Counted from the stretch's first letter, positions 1 to 7,828 are shown. The stretch is DNA of 64,000 bases from DATLLN01 sp963720885 (GCA_963720885.1 CAVRGW010000005.1:1054001-1118000), one strand, 5' to 3'. A program made the numbers and translations. The notes: generated by a model not told the origin, from the sequence alone.

Positions 1-163
1 AGATCAGCGGCAGGGAGATGCCGTGGCGGCGAAGCAGCGTCTGGGAGTGGCGGGTGTCCTCGCAGGCGGCCGCGTCCGCGGCGTTGAGCGCATCAAGGAC
101 GCGCAGCGTGACGTCGGCCAGGTTCCCGATCGGCGTCGGGCAGACGATCAGCGCGCCGCTCAC
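1..163 (-). CDS. rsmI: 16S rRNA (cytidine-2'-O)-methyltransferase RsmI, N-terminal part
   Basis: The reverse strand from a GTG at 163 reads into the window edge for about 54 residues. It contains the family signature CPTPIGNLADVTLRVL and then CEDTRHSQTLLRRHGI, both diagnostic of RsmI, the SAM-dependent tetrapyrrole-methylase-fold enzyme that 2'-O-methylates C1402 of 16S rRNA. The start GTG overlaps the TGA stop of the ROK kinase by 4 bp (GTGA), so the two are probably translationally coupled. The rest of the gene lies outside the window. The identity is secure from the motif; the function is family knowledge. Confidence 0.88.
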   Translation of the reverse strand, partial: MSGALIVCPTPIGNLADVTLRVLDALNAADAAACEDTRHSQTLLRRHGISLPLI

Positions 164-1107
164 AGCACCAGCGCGGCCGCGCCGAGCACGCCGGCGTCGT
201 TGCCCAGGCTGGCGGCGACGACCCGAGTGTCGTGCGCGAGCGACGGCAGGGCGCGGCGGTGGTACTCCTCGCGGGCCGGGCCGAGCAGCAGCTCGCCCGC
301 CGCGCTCACCCCACCGCCGATCACCACGACCTCGGGGTTGAAGATGTTGACCAGATTGGCGATGCCGATCCCCAGGTTGCGGCCGACCGTCTCCAGCACC
401 TGCAGCGATTCGGCGTCGCCGGACCGGGCATGCTCGATCACGAAGCGCGCATCGAGCAGCGCCCCGCCGCCCCGGGCCCCGCGCAGCGTGCCCGCCGGGC
501 GGGCGTCCGCCAGCGCGTTGGCCTCACGCATGATCCCGGTCGCCGACGCCAGCACCTCCAGGCAGCCGCGGTTGGGGCAGTGGCCCTGGCACGGCGGCCC
601 GTCCGCGTCGATCGTCATGTGACCGAGCTCGGCCCCCGCGCCGGTGGAGCCGCGGTAGGGCCGCCCGTCCAGGATCAGGCCGCCGCCGACGCCGGTGCCC
701 AGCGTCAGCATGACGACGTTGTCCACGCCCTTGGCGGCGCCGATCCGCCACTCCGCCAGGCACGCCACATTGGCGTCGTTGTCGATCATGACATCAGTAC
801 CCAGCCGGCGGCGCATCTCCTCGGCGAAGTCCAGGTTCTCGAGCGGGATGTTGGTCGAGTCGAGCACGCGGCCGTGGCGCTGATCGATCTGCGACGGCAG
901 ACCGAAGCCGACGCCGCCGATATCCGTGCCGTCGCGCACCTTCTCGACCAGACGCTCGATCCCGTCGAGCAGCCCACGCTGGCTGCGCAGGTCGGTCGGT
1001 TCCTGCCCGCGGGCACCCAACTCGAAGCCCGGAGCGACGAGCGCGGCCTTGACGGTGGTGCCGCCAAGGTCGACGCCGACGACGGGCAGCGGGGAGGGAT
1101 CGGGCAT
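160..1107 (-). CDS. ROK family sugar kinase (glucokinase-like)
   Basis: A 315-residue ROK kinase. It has the ATP-binding DLGGT at 13-17, IDNDANVA near 108-115 with the catalytic Asp, ELGH at 160-163, and a Cys-rich zinc motif at 173-184 (CQGHCPNRGCLE), slightly wider than the usual CGCGxxGC. Family members phosphorylate glucose or N-acetylated sugars in the cytosol, or act as repressors. There is no N-terminal helix-turn-helix here, so a kinase is favoured; the substrate cannot be read. The start at 1107 is chosen because GVDLGGT then lies at the usual distance; an upstream ATG at 1122 is possible. It diverges from the LCP gene over 24 bp, where one AT-rich box could serve both directions. 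Confidence 0.87.
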   Translation of the reverse strand: MPDPSPLPVVGVDLGGTTVKAALVAPGFELGARGQEPTDLRSQRGLLDGIERLVEKVRDGTDIGGVGFGLPSQIDQRHGRVLDSTNIPLENLDFAEEMRRRLGTDVMIDNDANVACLAEWRIGAAKGVDNVVMLTLGTGVGGGLILDGRPYRGSTGAGAELGHMTIDADGPPCQGHCPNRGCLEVLASATGIMREANALADARPAGTLRGARGGGALLDARFVIEHARSGDAESLQVLETVGRNLGIGIANLVNIFNPEVVVIGGGVSAAGELLLGPAREEYHRRALPSLAHDTRVVAASLGNDAGVLGAAALVL

Positions 1108-1131
1108 GGCGGTGGCTAACATAGCAACGTC

Positions 1132-2280
1132 GTGTCGGAGCAAACGAAGCCGAAGCGCTACAAGGTCTATCGCGGGGGCAGTGCCAGGAACGACGACCCG
1201 GACGCCGCGAGGTTCCGGTTCGGCGAGCCGGGCCCGGCCACCGTCGCCCCACCCCCGCAGCCGCCGCAGCTGCCGGGCCGCGACGTGGCCACCGCACAGC
1301 CGCCGCGGCGCTTCCGGATCGGCTGGAAGCGCGGCATCCTGATCGCCCTCGGCGTGATCCTGGTCGTGCTGGTGGCGTGGGTCTATATGGGCTACCGGGC
1401 GTTCGCCGGCGAGGTCGAGAAGGCCAACAAGCGGCTCGACAAGCGCACCGAAGCAGCGCTCGTCCCCGGCGGCAGCATGCTCTCCGACCCCAACGTGACG
1501 CTCGTGCTCGGCTCGGACAGCCGCGGCAAGGGCACCAGCGCCCGGGCCGACTCGATCCTGCTGATGCGCACCAACCCGGGCAAGCACACGGTGTCGATGC
1601 TCTCCATCCCGCGCGACATGTACGTGCAGATCCCCGGCCACGGCCTGTCCAAGATCAACGCCGCGTACGCGTACGGCGGCACGCCGCTGCTGATCCGGAC
1701 GATCCGCTCGTTCACCGGGATCCCGGTCAACCACGTCGTGCTGGTCGACTTCTCGGGCTTCGAGGATCTGATCGACGCGATGGGCGGCGTGACGATCAAC
1801 AACCCGCGCAAGATCGTCGGAACCGGCACGTTCGACGGCATCCACTGGGTCTTTCCCAAGGGCAATATCCACCTGGGCGGCCGCTGGGCGCTGGGCTACG
1901 CGCGCATCCGGCATACGACGAACCCGCAGGATTCGGACGTCTCGCGGACGGAGCGCCAGCAGCAGGTGATGAACGCGATCGCACACACGCTGGTCAAGCC
2001 GACCAACGTCTTCCGGCTGCCGACCATCGGCCGCGCCGTCGCGAAGCCGCTGGCGACCGACCTGTCGGCAAACGAGCTGCTCGAGATGGGCTGGGTCAAG
2101 TGGCGCGCCCAGAAGACCGTGCAATGCCACCTGGGCGGATCGCCCCAGGTGGTCGGCGGCCAGGACGTGATCACGTCCGACCCGCAGAACAAGCAGGTCG
2201 TCGGGATGTACCTCGGCACCGTGGCGCCGTTGCCGCCGCCGAAGGGCCAGATCTACGCCCCCGGCTGCACCGTCAGCTGA
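1132..2280 (+). CDS. LytR-CpsA-Psr (LCP) family cell-wall ligase
   Basis: A 382-residue protein with a basic and Pro-rich cytoplasmic N-terminus, one membrane helix at about 66-88, and an extracellular LCP domain from about 121 (NVTLVLGSDSRG, then ADSILLM and SIPRDMYV). The Arg residues of GSDSR and IPRD are the conserved pyrophosphate-binding positions of the family. LCP proteins transfer undecaprenyl-pyrophosphate-linked glycopolymers (teichoic acid, arabinogalactan, capsule) to peptidoglycan on the outer face of the membrane. The start is GTG at 1132 with TAACAT at 1117-1122 and no Shine-Dalgarno, suggesting a leaderless mRNA. It converges on the FmdB-like gene with a 3-bp gap. Confidence 0.9.
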   Translation: MSEQTKPKRYKVYRGGSARNDDPDAARFRFGEPGPATVAPPPQPPQLPGRDVATAQPPRRFRIGWKRGILIALGVILVVLVAWVYMGYRAFAGEVEKANKRLDKRTEAALVPGGSMLSDPNVTLVLGSDSRGKGTSARADSILLMRTNPGKHTVSMLSIPRDMYVQIPGHGLSKINAAYAYGGTPLLIRTIRSFTGIPVNHVVLVDFSGFEDLIDAMGGVTINNPRKIVGTGTFDGIHWVFPKGNIHLGGRWALGYARIRHTTNPQDSDVSRTERQQQVMNAIAHTLVKPTNVFRLPTIGRAVAKPLATDLSANELLEMGWVKWRAQKTVQCHLGGSPQVVGGQDVITSDPQNKQVVGMYLGTVAPLPPPKGQIYAPGCTVS

Positions 2281-2283
2281 CGG

Positions 2284-2601
2284 TCAGGCCTCCGCGGCCT
2301 TCTTCGCCGACGAGCCGGAGTCGCCCGAGGACTTCGAGTCCTTCGAGGACGACGAGGAGTCGCTCTTGGACGAGGAGTCGCTCTTGGAGGACGAGTCGCC
2401 GCCGCCCTCCGACGCCTTCTTCTTCCCGCGTCCGTAGTCGGTCGTGTAGAAGCCGGATCCCTTGAAGTGGATCGCCACCGGGTGCAGCACGCGGCGCGCC
2501 GGCGCGCCGCAGACTTCGCACTCGTCGAGCGAGTCGTCCGTGAACTTCTGCAGCACATCGAAGGTGTGCCCGTTCTCGCACCGGTACTCGTAGATCGGCA
2601 T
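2284..2601 (-). CDS. FmdB-family zinc ribbon protein with Ser/Lys/Asp-rich tail
   Basis: A 105-residue protein. The first 55 residues match the FmdB/CxxC_CxxC_SSSS family: MPIYEYRC start, Cys8, then C28xxC31 as zinc ligands, and FKGSGFYTTDYG near 50-61. Residues about 62-105 are low complexity, dominated by Ser, Lys, Asp and Gly with repeated SSSKSD units, which is typical of the family tail. FmdB was named as a putative regulator of formamidase; its biochemical role is unknown. The promoter is unusual: TATACT at 2610-2615 lies 8 nt before the ATG, and a CIRCE-like operator sits just upstream, so heat-stress control by HrcA is suggested. Confidence 0.85.
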   Translation of the reverse strand: MPIYEYRCENGHTFDVLQKFTDDSLDECEVCGAPARRVLHPVAIHFKGSGFYTTDYGRGKKKASEGGGDSSSKSDSSSKSDSSSSSKDSKSSGDSGSSAKKAAEA

Positions 2602-2632
2602 CGACCCTCAGTATAGCGGCGCAGCCGGGTGG

Positions 2633-2661
2633 ATTGGCACTGTCCCGCCGAGAGTGCCAAT
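2633..2661 (-). promoter_or_regulatory. CIRCE-like HrcA operator upstream of the FmdB-like gene
   Basis: The dyad TTGGCACTG-N9-GAGTGCCAA (2634-2660), extended by an A/T pair at 2633/2661, matches the CIRCE consensus TTAGCACTC-N9-GAGTGCTAA at 15 of 18 arm positions with the exact 9-nt spacer. Its proximal arm covers the -35 position of the fmdB promoter (-10 TATACT at 2610-2615, 17-nt spacing). CIRCE is the binding site of the heat-shock repressor HrcA and normally precedes groESL or dnaK. hrcA is not in this window. The assignment rests on the sequence match alone. Confidence 0.7.
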
Positions 2662-2699
2662 GCCGGGCGGCGCCAGTGCTCGCCGCCGCCGGCCGGGGC

Positions 2700-2795
2700 G
2701 TGCCGGGCGCTGTGCCCGGCACGGTGCCGGGGTCGGTGCCGGGCACGGTGCCGGGCGCCGTGCCGGGGTCGGTGCCGGGCACAGTGCCAGGGCCG
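2700..2795 (+). repeat. 12-bp tandem repeat array, 8 units (GTGCCGGGCNCN family)
   Basis: Eight contiguous 12-mers all begin GTGCC: GTGCCGGGCGCT, GTGCCCGGCACG, GTGCCGGGGTCG, GTGCCGGGCACG, GTGCCGGGCGCC, GTGCCGGGGTCG, GTGCCGGGCACA, GTGCCAGGGCCG. Each unit contains GTGCC/GGCAC half palindromes and encodes Val-Pro-Gly-x if read in frame. The last two units share 21 bp with the end of the array at 47660-47719, and a T-variant of the unit occurs at 31534-31618. It lies between fmdB and the glycosyltransferase gene. Confidence 0.9.
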
Positions 2796-2870
2796 ACGGC
2801 GGGGGCGACGGTTTCGGCACGGGCTCGTGACGGGGCGTGGCCGGTTCGGCACGGGTGTGGGCTTGACGCG

Positions 2871-2910
2871 GAGCCGCGGAGGCCGCACGCGAGCCGCGGA
2901 GGCCGCATGC
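2871..2910 (+). repeat. 20-bp direct tandem repeat, two copies
   Basis: Copies at 2871-2890 and 2891-2910 are identical except for one base near the end (CACGC versus CATGC). Each begins GAGCCGCGGAGGCCGCA. The pair ends 5 bp before the TAGCAT box of the downstream glycosyltransferase gene, so it could influence that promoter, but no function is evident. Confidence 0.8.
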
Positions 2911-2929
2911 GCCGTTAGCATCCCATCCG

Positions 2930-4132
2930 GTGCGCATCGCCATCGTCACCGACTTCTACTACCCCACCCTGGGCGGCATCACGGAGCACGTGGACGGCCA
3001 GGCCCGTGGGCTGACCGAGCTCGGCCACGAGGTGACCGTCGTCACCGGCAGGGCGATCCAGGCGCCGCCGGTGGTCGACGACGCGATGGCCGTGCCCGAC
3101 CCCACGTTCGAGGTCGTGCACATGGGCACGGCGATCCGGCTGTACGTGCCCGGCTGGGGGAACGGCGCCGAGACGACGCACACGATCGGCCCCCGGCTGG
3201 GGCGCCGCCTGGGCTCGTTCTTCCGCGAGCGCGGCTTCGACGTCGTCCACGTCCACGCCCCGTACAACCCGCAGATGACCGCCTGGGCGATCGACAACAC
3301 GCCGGACGACGCCCTCTCGGTCGCCACCTTCCACAGCGTCTTCCCGCAGACCACCGGAATGGACATCCAGGCCGAGCTGATCCGCCCGGCGATCGAGCGC
3401 CTGGACGGCCGGATCTGCGTCAGCGAGGCCTGCATCGGCTCGCTCACGCCGTACTTTCCCTACGCCTACGACGTGATCCCAAACGGCATCGACGCCGACC
3501 ACTTCTCGCCCGACGCCGAGCCGGTCGAGGAGCTGCTCGGCGACCACCGCAACATCGTCTTCATCGGCCGCTTCGACCCCCGGAACGGCGTCGACACGAT
3601 GATCCGCGCCCACCAGCTGCTGTACGCCGAGCGCGGCCCAGCAGTGCGGCTGATCGTCGTCGGCGACGGACCGCTGCGCCGCGTCTACGAGCGGATGGTC
3701 AGCGACGAGGCCCGCCCCTACGTCCACTTCGCGGGACGGCTGAACCGCAGCCGCCCGAACTACCTGGTCACCGGCGACATCTTCTGCACGCCGTGCGACC
3801 GGGCCTCGTTCGGGATGGTGCTGCTGGAGGCCATGAGCTGCGGCCGGGCCGTCGCCGCCAGCCGCATCAGCGGGTTCCAGCTGCTGATGGAGGACGGGCG
3901 CCAGGGCTTCCTGGTCAACCCGGCGAGGTCGCCGGAGCGCTTCGCCGACGCGCTGCGCACCCTGCTCGACGACGACGACCTGCGCAGGCGAATGGCCGCC
4001 GAGGGCCGCCGTACCGCGCTCGAGAACTACTCGTGGCCGACGGTGACGCGCCACCTCCAGGCCTACTACACCGACCTGATCGCGGGACGACGACCGGCAT
4101 GGGCAAGCGCCAGGTCATCACTCGCTTCGTAG
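2930..4132 (+). CDS. Glycosyltransferase family 4 (GT-B fold)
   Basis: A 400-residue GT-B enzyme. The N-terminal Rossmann half opens with IAIVTDFYYPTLGGI and the family G-G-x-x-x-H pattern. The C-terminal half has PNGIDADHF, IGRFDPRNG, and the GT4 nucleotide-sugar motif near FGMVLLEAMSCGRAV, including the E-x7-E arrangement. Such enzymes use NDP- or GDP-sugars to glycosylate lipid or polysaccharide acceptors at the inner membrane face; PimB-like mannosyltransferases are close in pattern. The GTG start is chosen because MRIAIVTDFYYP aligns with the family N-terminus, and TAGCAT lies 8 nt before it. Its end overlaps the next gene by 34 bp, which suggests coupled expression with that deacetylase/membrane fusion. 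Confidence 0.88.
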   Translation: MRIAIVTDFYYPTLGGITEHVDGQARGLTELGHEVTVVTGRAIQAPPVVDDAMAVPDPTFEVVHMGTAIRLYVPGWGNGAETTHTIGPRLGRRLGSFFRERGFDVVHVHAPYNPQMTAWAIDNTPDDALSVATFHSVFPQTTGMDIQAELIRPAIERLDGRICVSEACIGSLTPYFPYAYDVIPNGIDADHFSPDAEPVEELLGDHRNIVFIGRFDPRNGVDTMIRAHQLLYAERGPAVRLIVVGDGPLRRVYERMVSDEARPYVHFAGRLNRSRPNYLVTGDIFCTPCDRASFGMVLLEAMSCGRAVAASRISGFQLLMEDGRQGFLVNPARSPERFADALRTLLDDDDLRRRMAAEGRRTALENYSWPTVTRHLQAYYTDLIAGRRPAWASARSSLAS

Positions 4133-5970
4133 CCCTCTCGATCGTCTGGTGCCTGATCTGGGGCACCGTGGCGATCAAGGTCGGTGACGAGCTGGGCGAC
4201 GCGATCTTCGCCATCGCGCTGATCGCGCTGTTCGCCGTCGCCTGGGGCGCGTTCACGCCCAACTCACCGCTCTTCGGCCCCGTGATCGCCCGCGGGAAGC
4301 TCCGCAGCCCGAAGGCGGCGATCACGTTCGACGACGGGCCGAGCGACCTCTACACGCCGCCGATCCTCGACGCGCTGCGCGACCGCGGAGCGAAGGCCAC
4401 GTTTTTCGTGCTCGGCCGCAACGTCCGTGCGCACCCGGAGATCGCCCGCCGGATCGTCGAGGAGGGCCACGAGCTGGCCAGCCACGGGCAGGATCACTCG
4501 ATCATGACCTTCGGCGGCCCGGAGGCGATCGCCTACCAGCTGCGCTCGGCCGAGGAGGCGGTGATCGAGGCGGTCGGGCAGCCGCCCGCTCCGCTGTTCC
4601 GCACGCCGCACGGATTCCGCAGTCCGTTCCTGACGACCGTGGCGAAGCAGCTCGGGTACCGGGTGGTCGGCTGGACGGCCGGCGTCTGGGACACCGCACT
4701 GCCGGGCGTCGAGCGGATCGTCGGCCGCAGCGTCTCGCGGCTGAAGCCGGGCGCGATCCTGTTGCTGCACGACGCCGACGGATCGGGCAACGGCGGCGAC
4801 CGCACACAGACCGTCGAGGCGCTGCCGCAGATCATCGACCAGGGCCACGAGCTCGGCCTGGAGTTCGTCACCGTGTCCGAGCTGGCGGCGGAGCTGCGGC
4901 CGCGGCGGCGGATGCTCCTGCGCGCCGCCTTCCTGGGCGCGGTGGTGGCGGCGATCGTCTACTTCGTCAGCAGCCGGTTCGGGCTGAAATCGATCGGCGC
5001 GGTGATCACGACCGCCGATCCGGCGCTGGTCTCCGCCGCACTGGTCGCGAACCTGGCGTCGGTCGGCGCGAAGGCGCTGACCTGGCAGGCGGCCCTGGAC
5101 GCGGTACCGGCCGACGAGGAGGGCGGGGAGCGGATCCACGTCAAGCTGCTGGAGGAGGTGATCCCGGCGATCTTCATCGGCTTCCTGCTGAACACGGTGC
5201 TGGTCGCCCGGCTGGGCGAGGTTGCCCGGGTCTCCGCGCTGCGCCGCAAGCTGATCGCGCGCGGCGTCGACATGCCGGTGCCGACTGCCGTCGGCACGCT
5301 GGTGACCGAACAGCTGCTGCTGGCGGTGACGCTGCTGGCCGTGCTGCTCGGCATCACCACGCTGGTCTCGGTCCCCGGCTGGGCGGGCGATCTGCTGTGG
5401 GTGCTCGCGGCGGTCGTCTTCACGATCGCCATCGTCGGCGGCGCGATCGAGGTCTGGGCACGCTACCGCCGTCGCCAGGTGGGCAACGAGGAGGACGACC
5501 CGGTCGAGCGCTGGTGGACGCTGCTCGGCCTTTCCACCACGGCGATCCTGGCAGCGTTGCGCCATGGTCAGGCGATCTTCCGCAACCCCCGGCTGCTCGC
5601 CTGGGGGCTGTTCACGGCCGCGTTGTCATGGGTGGCGCAGATCGTCGGCATCCACTGGGCGCTGCACGCGTACGGCATCGACACCGGGATCGGCGTGGCC
5701 GGGCTGGTCTTCCTCACCTCGACCCTGGTTGGCCTGTTCCCGATCCTGCCCGGCAACGTGGTCGTCTTCCAGGGCGCCACGGTGGCCGCTCTGACCTTCG
5801 CCACCAACGTCGGGGCCGAGAAGGCCTTCACGTTCTCGATCGGCCTGCAGCTGATCGAGGCGCTGCTGTCGGTCGGCCTCGGGTTCTTCTTCCTCTCCTA
5901 CGAGGGCCTGTCGCTGGGCGAGCTGCGCACGGAGGCCGAGGCGTCGGACAAGGCGAGCGCGCCGTCGTAG
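4099..5970 (+). CDS. Fusion of NodB-type polysaccharide deacetylase and LPG-synthase-like flippase domain
   Basis: A 623-residue two-part protein. Residues 1-58 hold two membrane helices. Residues about 70-265 are a NodB-homology deacetylase: TFDDG at 76-80, the zinc pair in SHGQDH (His129, His133), RTPHGFRSP, and LLLHDAD. Residues about 275-600 are polytopic and resemble the membrane domain of lysylphosphatidylglycerol synthase (UPF0104), with FIGFLLNTVLVARLGE and GLFPILPGNVVVFQG. NodB enzymes remove N- or O-acetyl groups from glycans or lipid-linked sugars; the second domain is found in lipid flipping. Overlap with the upstream glycosyltransferase gene suggests that a glycosylated, deacetylated lipid is made and moved by one pathway. 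The 3' end overlaps convergent hisA by 73 bp. Confidence 0.82.
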   Translation: MGKRQVITRFVALSIVWCLIWGTVAIKVGDELGDAIFAIALIALFAVAWGAFTPNSPLFGPVIARGKLRSPKAAITFDDGPSDLYTPPILDALRDRGAKATFFVLGRNVRAHPEIARRIVEEGHELASHGQDHSIMTFGGPEAIAYQLRSAEEAVIEAVGQPPAPLFRTPHGFRSPFLTTVAKQLGYRVVGWTAGVWDTALPGVERIVGRSVSRLKPGAILLLHDADGSGNGGDRTQTVEALPQIIDQGHELGLEFVTVSELAAELRPRRRMLLRAAFLGAVVAAIVYFVSSRFGLKSIGAVITTADPALVSAALVANLASVGAKALTWQAALDAVPADEEGGERIHVKLLEEVIPAIFIGFLLNTVLVARLGEVARVSALRRKLIARGVDMPVPTAVGTLVTEQLLLAVTLLAVLLGITTLVSVPGWAGDLLWVLAAVVFTIAIVGGAIEVWARYRRRQVGNEEDDPVERWWTLLGLSTTAILAALRHGQAIFRNPRLLAWGLFTAALSWVAQIVGIHWALHAYGIDTGIGVAGLVFLTSTLVGLFPILPGNVVVFQGATVAALTFATNVGAEKAFTFSIGLQLIEALLSVGLGFFFLSYEGLSLGELRTEAEASDKASAPS

Positions 5971-6653
5971 AGCGCCCGGCCGATGACGATGCCGTCGGCG
6001 CCGGCCCGCGCCGCCGCCGCCACGTCGGATGCCGACCCGATGCCGCCGGCCGCCATCAGCAGCCCGGGCACCGCGTGGCGCACCGACTCCAGCAGCTCGA
6101 GGTCGGGTCCGAGGCCGGTGCCGTCGCGGTCGATCGAGGTGACCAGGAAGTCGCGGACGCCGGACTGGGCGAGGCGCTCGACGAACGCAACCGGGCCGCG
6201 GCCGGTGTCCTTCAGCCAGCCCGCCGCGCGGACGGTGCCGTCGCGGACGTCGGCGGCGACGGCGATGCGGGCCGACTGCACCGCGAGCCGGCCGACCAGG
6301 TTCGGCTCCTCGGCGGCCAGCGTCCCGATCAGCACTCGGGCGACGCCCAGCTCGAGCGCCTCGGCGACGTCCGCCTCACTCCGCACGCCGCCGCCGACCT
6401 GGACGGCGAGCCCGGACTCGCGGACGAGCCGGCGGATCAGATCGGCGTGCGCGGCCGGCCGGTGGCCGTCCCGCGCCGCGGACAGGTCGATCACGTGGAG
6501 CAGCGTCGCCCCCTCCTGCGCGTACGACTCGGCCAGCTCCAGCGGGTCGACGTCGTAGGCGGTGACCGCGTCGTAGCTGCCCTGACGGAGGCGGACGACC
6601 CGCCCGTCGAGCAGATCGATGGCCGGAATGGCGATAGCGGAGCGTTCTACCAT
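5898..6653 (-). CDS. hisA: Phosphoribosylformimino-5-aminoimidazole carboxamide ribotide isomerase
   Basis: A 251-residue (beta/alpha)8 enzyme of histidine synthesis that converts ProFAR to PRFAR. It shows IPAIDLLDGRVVRL with the first catalytic Asp, VGGGVRS, TSIDRDGTG with the second catalytic Asp, and AAGGIGS plus GADGIVIGRALYDG, the two phosphate-binding halves. The start ATG at 6653 lies inside a palindrome shared with the divergent yerC gene. The C-terminal 15 residues (Ser/Asp-rich) run into the 3' end of the convergent deacetylase fusion and may be dispensable. It is the only his gene here on the minus strand. Confidence 0.94.
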   Translation of the reverse strand: MVERSAIAIPAIDLLDGRVVRLRQGSYDAVTAYDVDPLELAESYAQEGATLLHVIDLSAARDGHRPAAHADLIRRLVRESGLAVQVGGGVRSEADVAEALELGVARVLIGTLAAEEPNLVGRLAVQSARIAVAADVRDGTVRAAGWLKDTGRGPVAFVERLAQSGVRDFLVTSIDRDGTGLGPDLELLESVRHAVPGLLMAAGGIGSASDVAAAARAGADGIVIGRALYDGALALSDASASVRSSPSDRPS

Positions 6654-6666
6654 GCTAAAATGGTAG
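6647..6666. promoter_or_regulatory. Palindromic operator candidate between hisA and yerC/hisR
   Basis: CTACCAT (6647-6653), a 6-nt spacer, then ATGGTAG (6660-6666) form a perfect 7-bp dyad filling the 17-bp space between the divergent starts. It covers the plus-strand -10-like TAAAAT at 6656-6661 (9 nt before the yerC ATG), the minus-strand TACCAT 6 nt before the hisA ATG, and the hisA start codon itself. A repressor bound here would block both directions. The adjacent TrpR-like gene product is the natural candidate. Binding is inferred. Confidence 0.6.
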
Positions 6667-6670
6667 CGCA

Positions 6671-6970
6671 ATGGCTGAGCAGTGGCACACACCGGATGTC
6701 GACGAGCTCGCGGACGCCTTCCTGGCCTGCCGCACACGCGACGAGGCGGCCCGGTTCCTGCGCGACATCTGCAGCCTCCACGAGCTGGTGACGCTCACCC
6801 ACCGCCTGCAGTGCGCGCGCCTGCTCGACGCCGGCACGCCGTACGCGCGCGTGGCGGCCGAGGTAGGAGCGTCGACCACCACCGTGACCCGGGTCGCCCA
6901 CTGGCTGCGGCACGGCGAGGGCGGCTACCGGATCGTGCTCGACCGGCTGGCGAGGCGGCGCAAGCCGTGA
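6671..6970 (+). CDS. hisR: TrpR-related regulator YerC/HisR
   Basis: A 99-residue protein of the YerC/YecD branch of the TrpR superfamily. The region from about 45 to 80 (THRLQCARLLDAGTPYARVA followed by GASTTTVTRVAHWLR) is the TrpR-type helix-turn-helix. RegPrecise-type comparative work on Firmicutes calls such proteins HisR, a histidine-biosynthesis repressor. Here the gene is first in the his operon, overlaps hisG by 4 bp (GTGA), and is divergent from hisA, which supports that role. The mRNA is probably leaderless. Ligand and binding site are not proven. Confidence 0.78.
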   Translation: MAEQWHTPDVDELADAFLACRTRDEAARFLRDICSLHELVTLTHRLQCARLLDAGTPYARVAAEVGASTTTVTRVAHWLRHGEGGYRIVLDRLARRRKP

Positions 6971-7828
6971 GCCGGCCGTTCCGCCTCGCCCTCCCGTCGA
7001 AGGGGCGCATGTACGAGCCCGCCGTGCGACTGGCCCGCGAGTGCGGCATCGAGGTCGACACGACCGGCCGCGCGCTCCACACCCACTGCCCGCAGTGGGA
7101 CATCGAGGTGCTGTTCGCACGCAGTGACGACATCCCCGTCTGGGCCCAGGACGGCGCAGTCGAGGCGGCGATCGCCGGGCGCAACCAGCTGATCGAGGCG
7201 CGTTCCCAGGCCCGGGAGCTCCTGCCTCTCGGCTTCGGGCGCTGCACGCTGACGCTGGCCGTCGCCGCGACGTCGCCGGTGCAGCGCCCCGCCGACCTCG
7301 ACGGAACCCGGATCGCCACGGCGTACCCGGTCGCCACCGAGGCGTTCTTCGCCGCGCCAGGGTGTCGAGGTGCAGATCGTGCCGATCCACGGGTCGGTCG
7401 AGCTGGCGCCGCGACTGGACGCCGCCGAGGCGATCGTCGACCTGGTCTCCACCGGTGAGACGATGCGCTCGAACGGCCTGCGCCCGGTTGCCGAGCTGAT
7501 GGAGTCCGAGGCGGTGCTGCTCGTGCGGCCCGACCTGTCGCCGGATCAGGAGGCCGTCGCCGACGACCTGCGGGTGGTGATGGAGAGCGTGATCGCGGCC
7601 CGCGACAAGCGCTACCTGATGCTGAACGCACCGGACGGCTCGCTGGACGAGGTGATCGGGCTGTTGCCCGGCCTCGACTCGCCGACCGTGCTGCCGCTCG
7701 CCCGCACAGGGATGCACGCCGTGCACGCGGTCGTCGACCGCCGCCAGGTGGTCGAGCTGCTGGGCCCGCTGCGCAGCGCCGGCGCGAGCTCCATCCTGGT
7801 GCTCCCGATCGAGAACCTGGTGCCGTGA
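6967..7828 (+). CDS. hisG: ATP phosphoribosyltransferase, long form, with one frameshift
   Basis: First enzyme of histidine synthesis (ATP plus PRPP to phosphoribosyl-ATP). Frame one (6967-7356) carries RLALPSKGRMYEP and AGRNQLIEA. Frame two (about 7358-7828) carries VPIHGSVELAP, ATVDLVSTG-type phosphate-loop residues (EAIVDLVSTGETM) and a C-terminal ACT-like regulatory domain ending LVLPIENLVP. The C-terminal domain marks the long HisG form that needs no HisZ and is feedback-inhibited by histidine. The frames join if one C of the CC at 7357-7358 is removed, giving AFFAAQGVEVQ. The lesion resembles the other single-base insertions in this window and is probably not biological. About 286 residues when repaired. 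Confidence 0.9.

Larger units (their letters stand above)
2602..2929. other. Intergenic region with operator and two tandem repeats
   Basis: These 328 bp hold no convincing gene. In order they contain the fmdB promoter and CIRCE-like dyad (2610-2661), eight 12-bp tandem units (2700-2795), a stretch with two imperfect copies of TTCGGCACGGG (around 2812-2855), a 20-bp direct repeat (2871-2910), and a TAGCAT box at 2916-2921 that is the probable leaderless promoter of the next gene. Open frames across it exist only because the repeat unit lacks stop codons. Confidence 0.75.

Noticed and set aside
2700..2795. Tandem repeats as a CRISPR array
   Set aside because: Units are contiguous 12-mers without spacers, and no cas gene is in the window.
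2634..2918. A frame with many Val-Pro-Gly repeats as an elastin-like protein
   Set aside because: It is generated by the 12-bp repeat array, begins inside the CIRCE dyad and has no promoter or start support. The same array is non-coding or a mere tail elsewhere.
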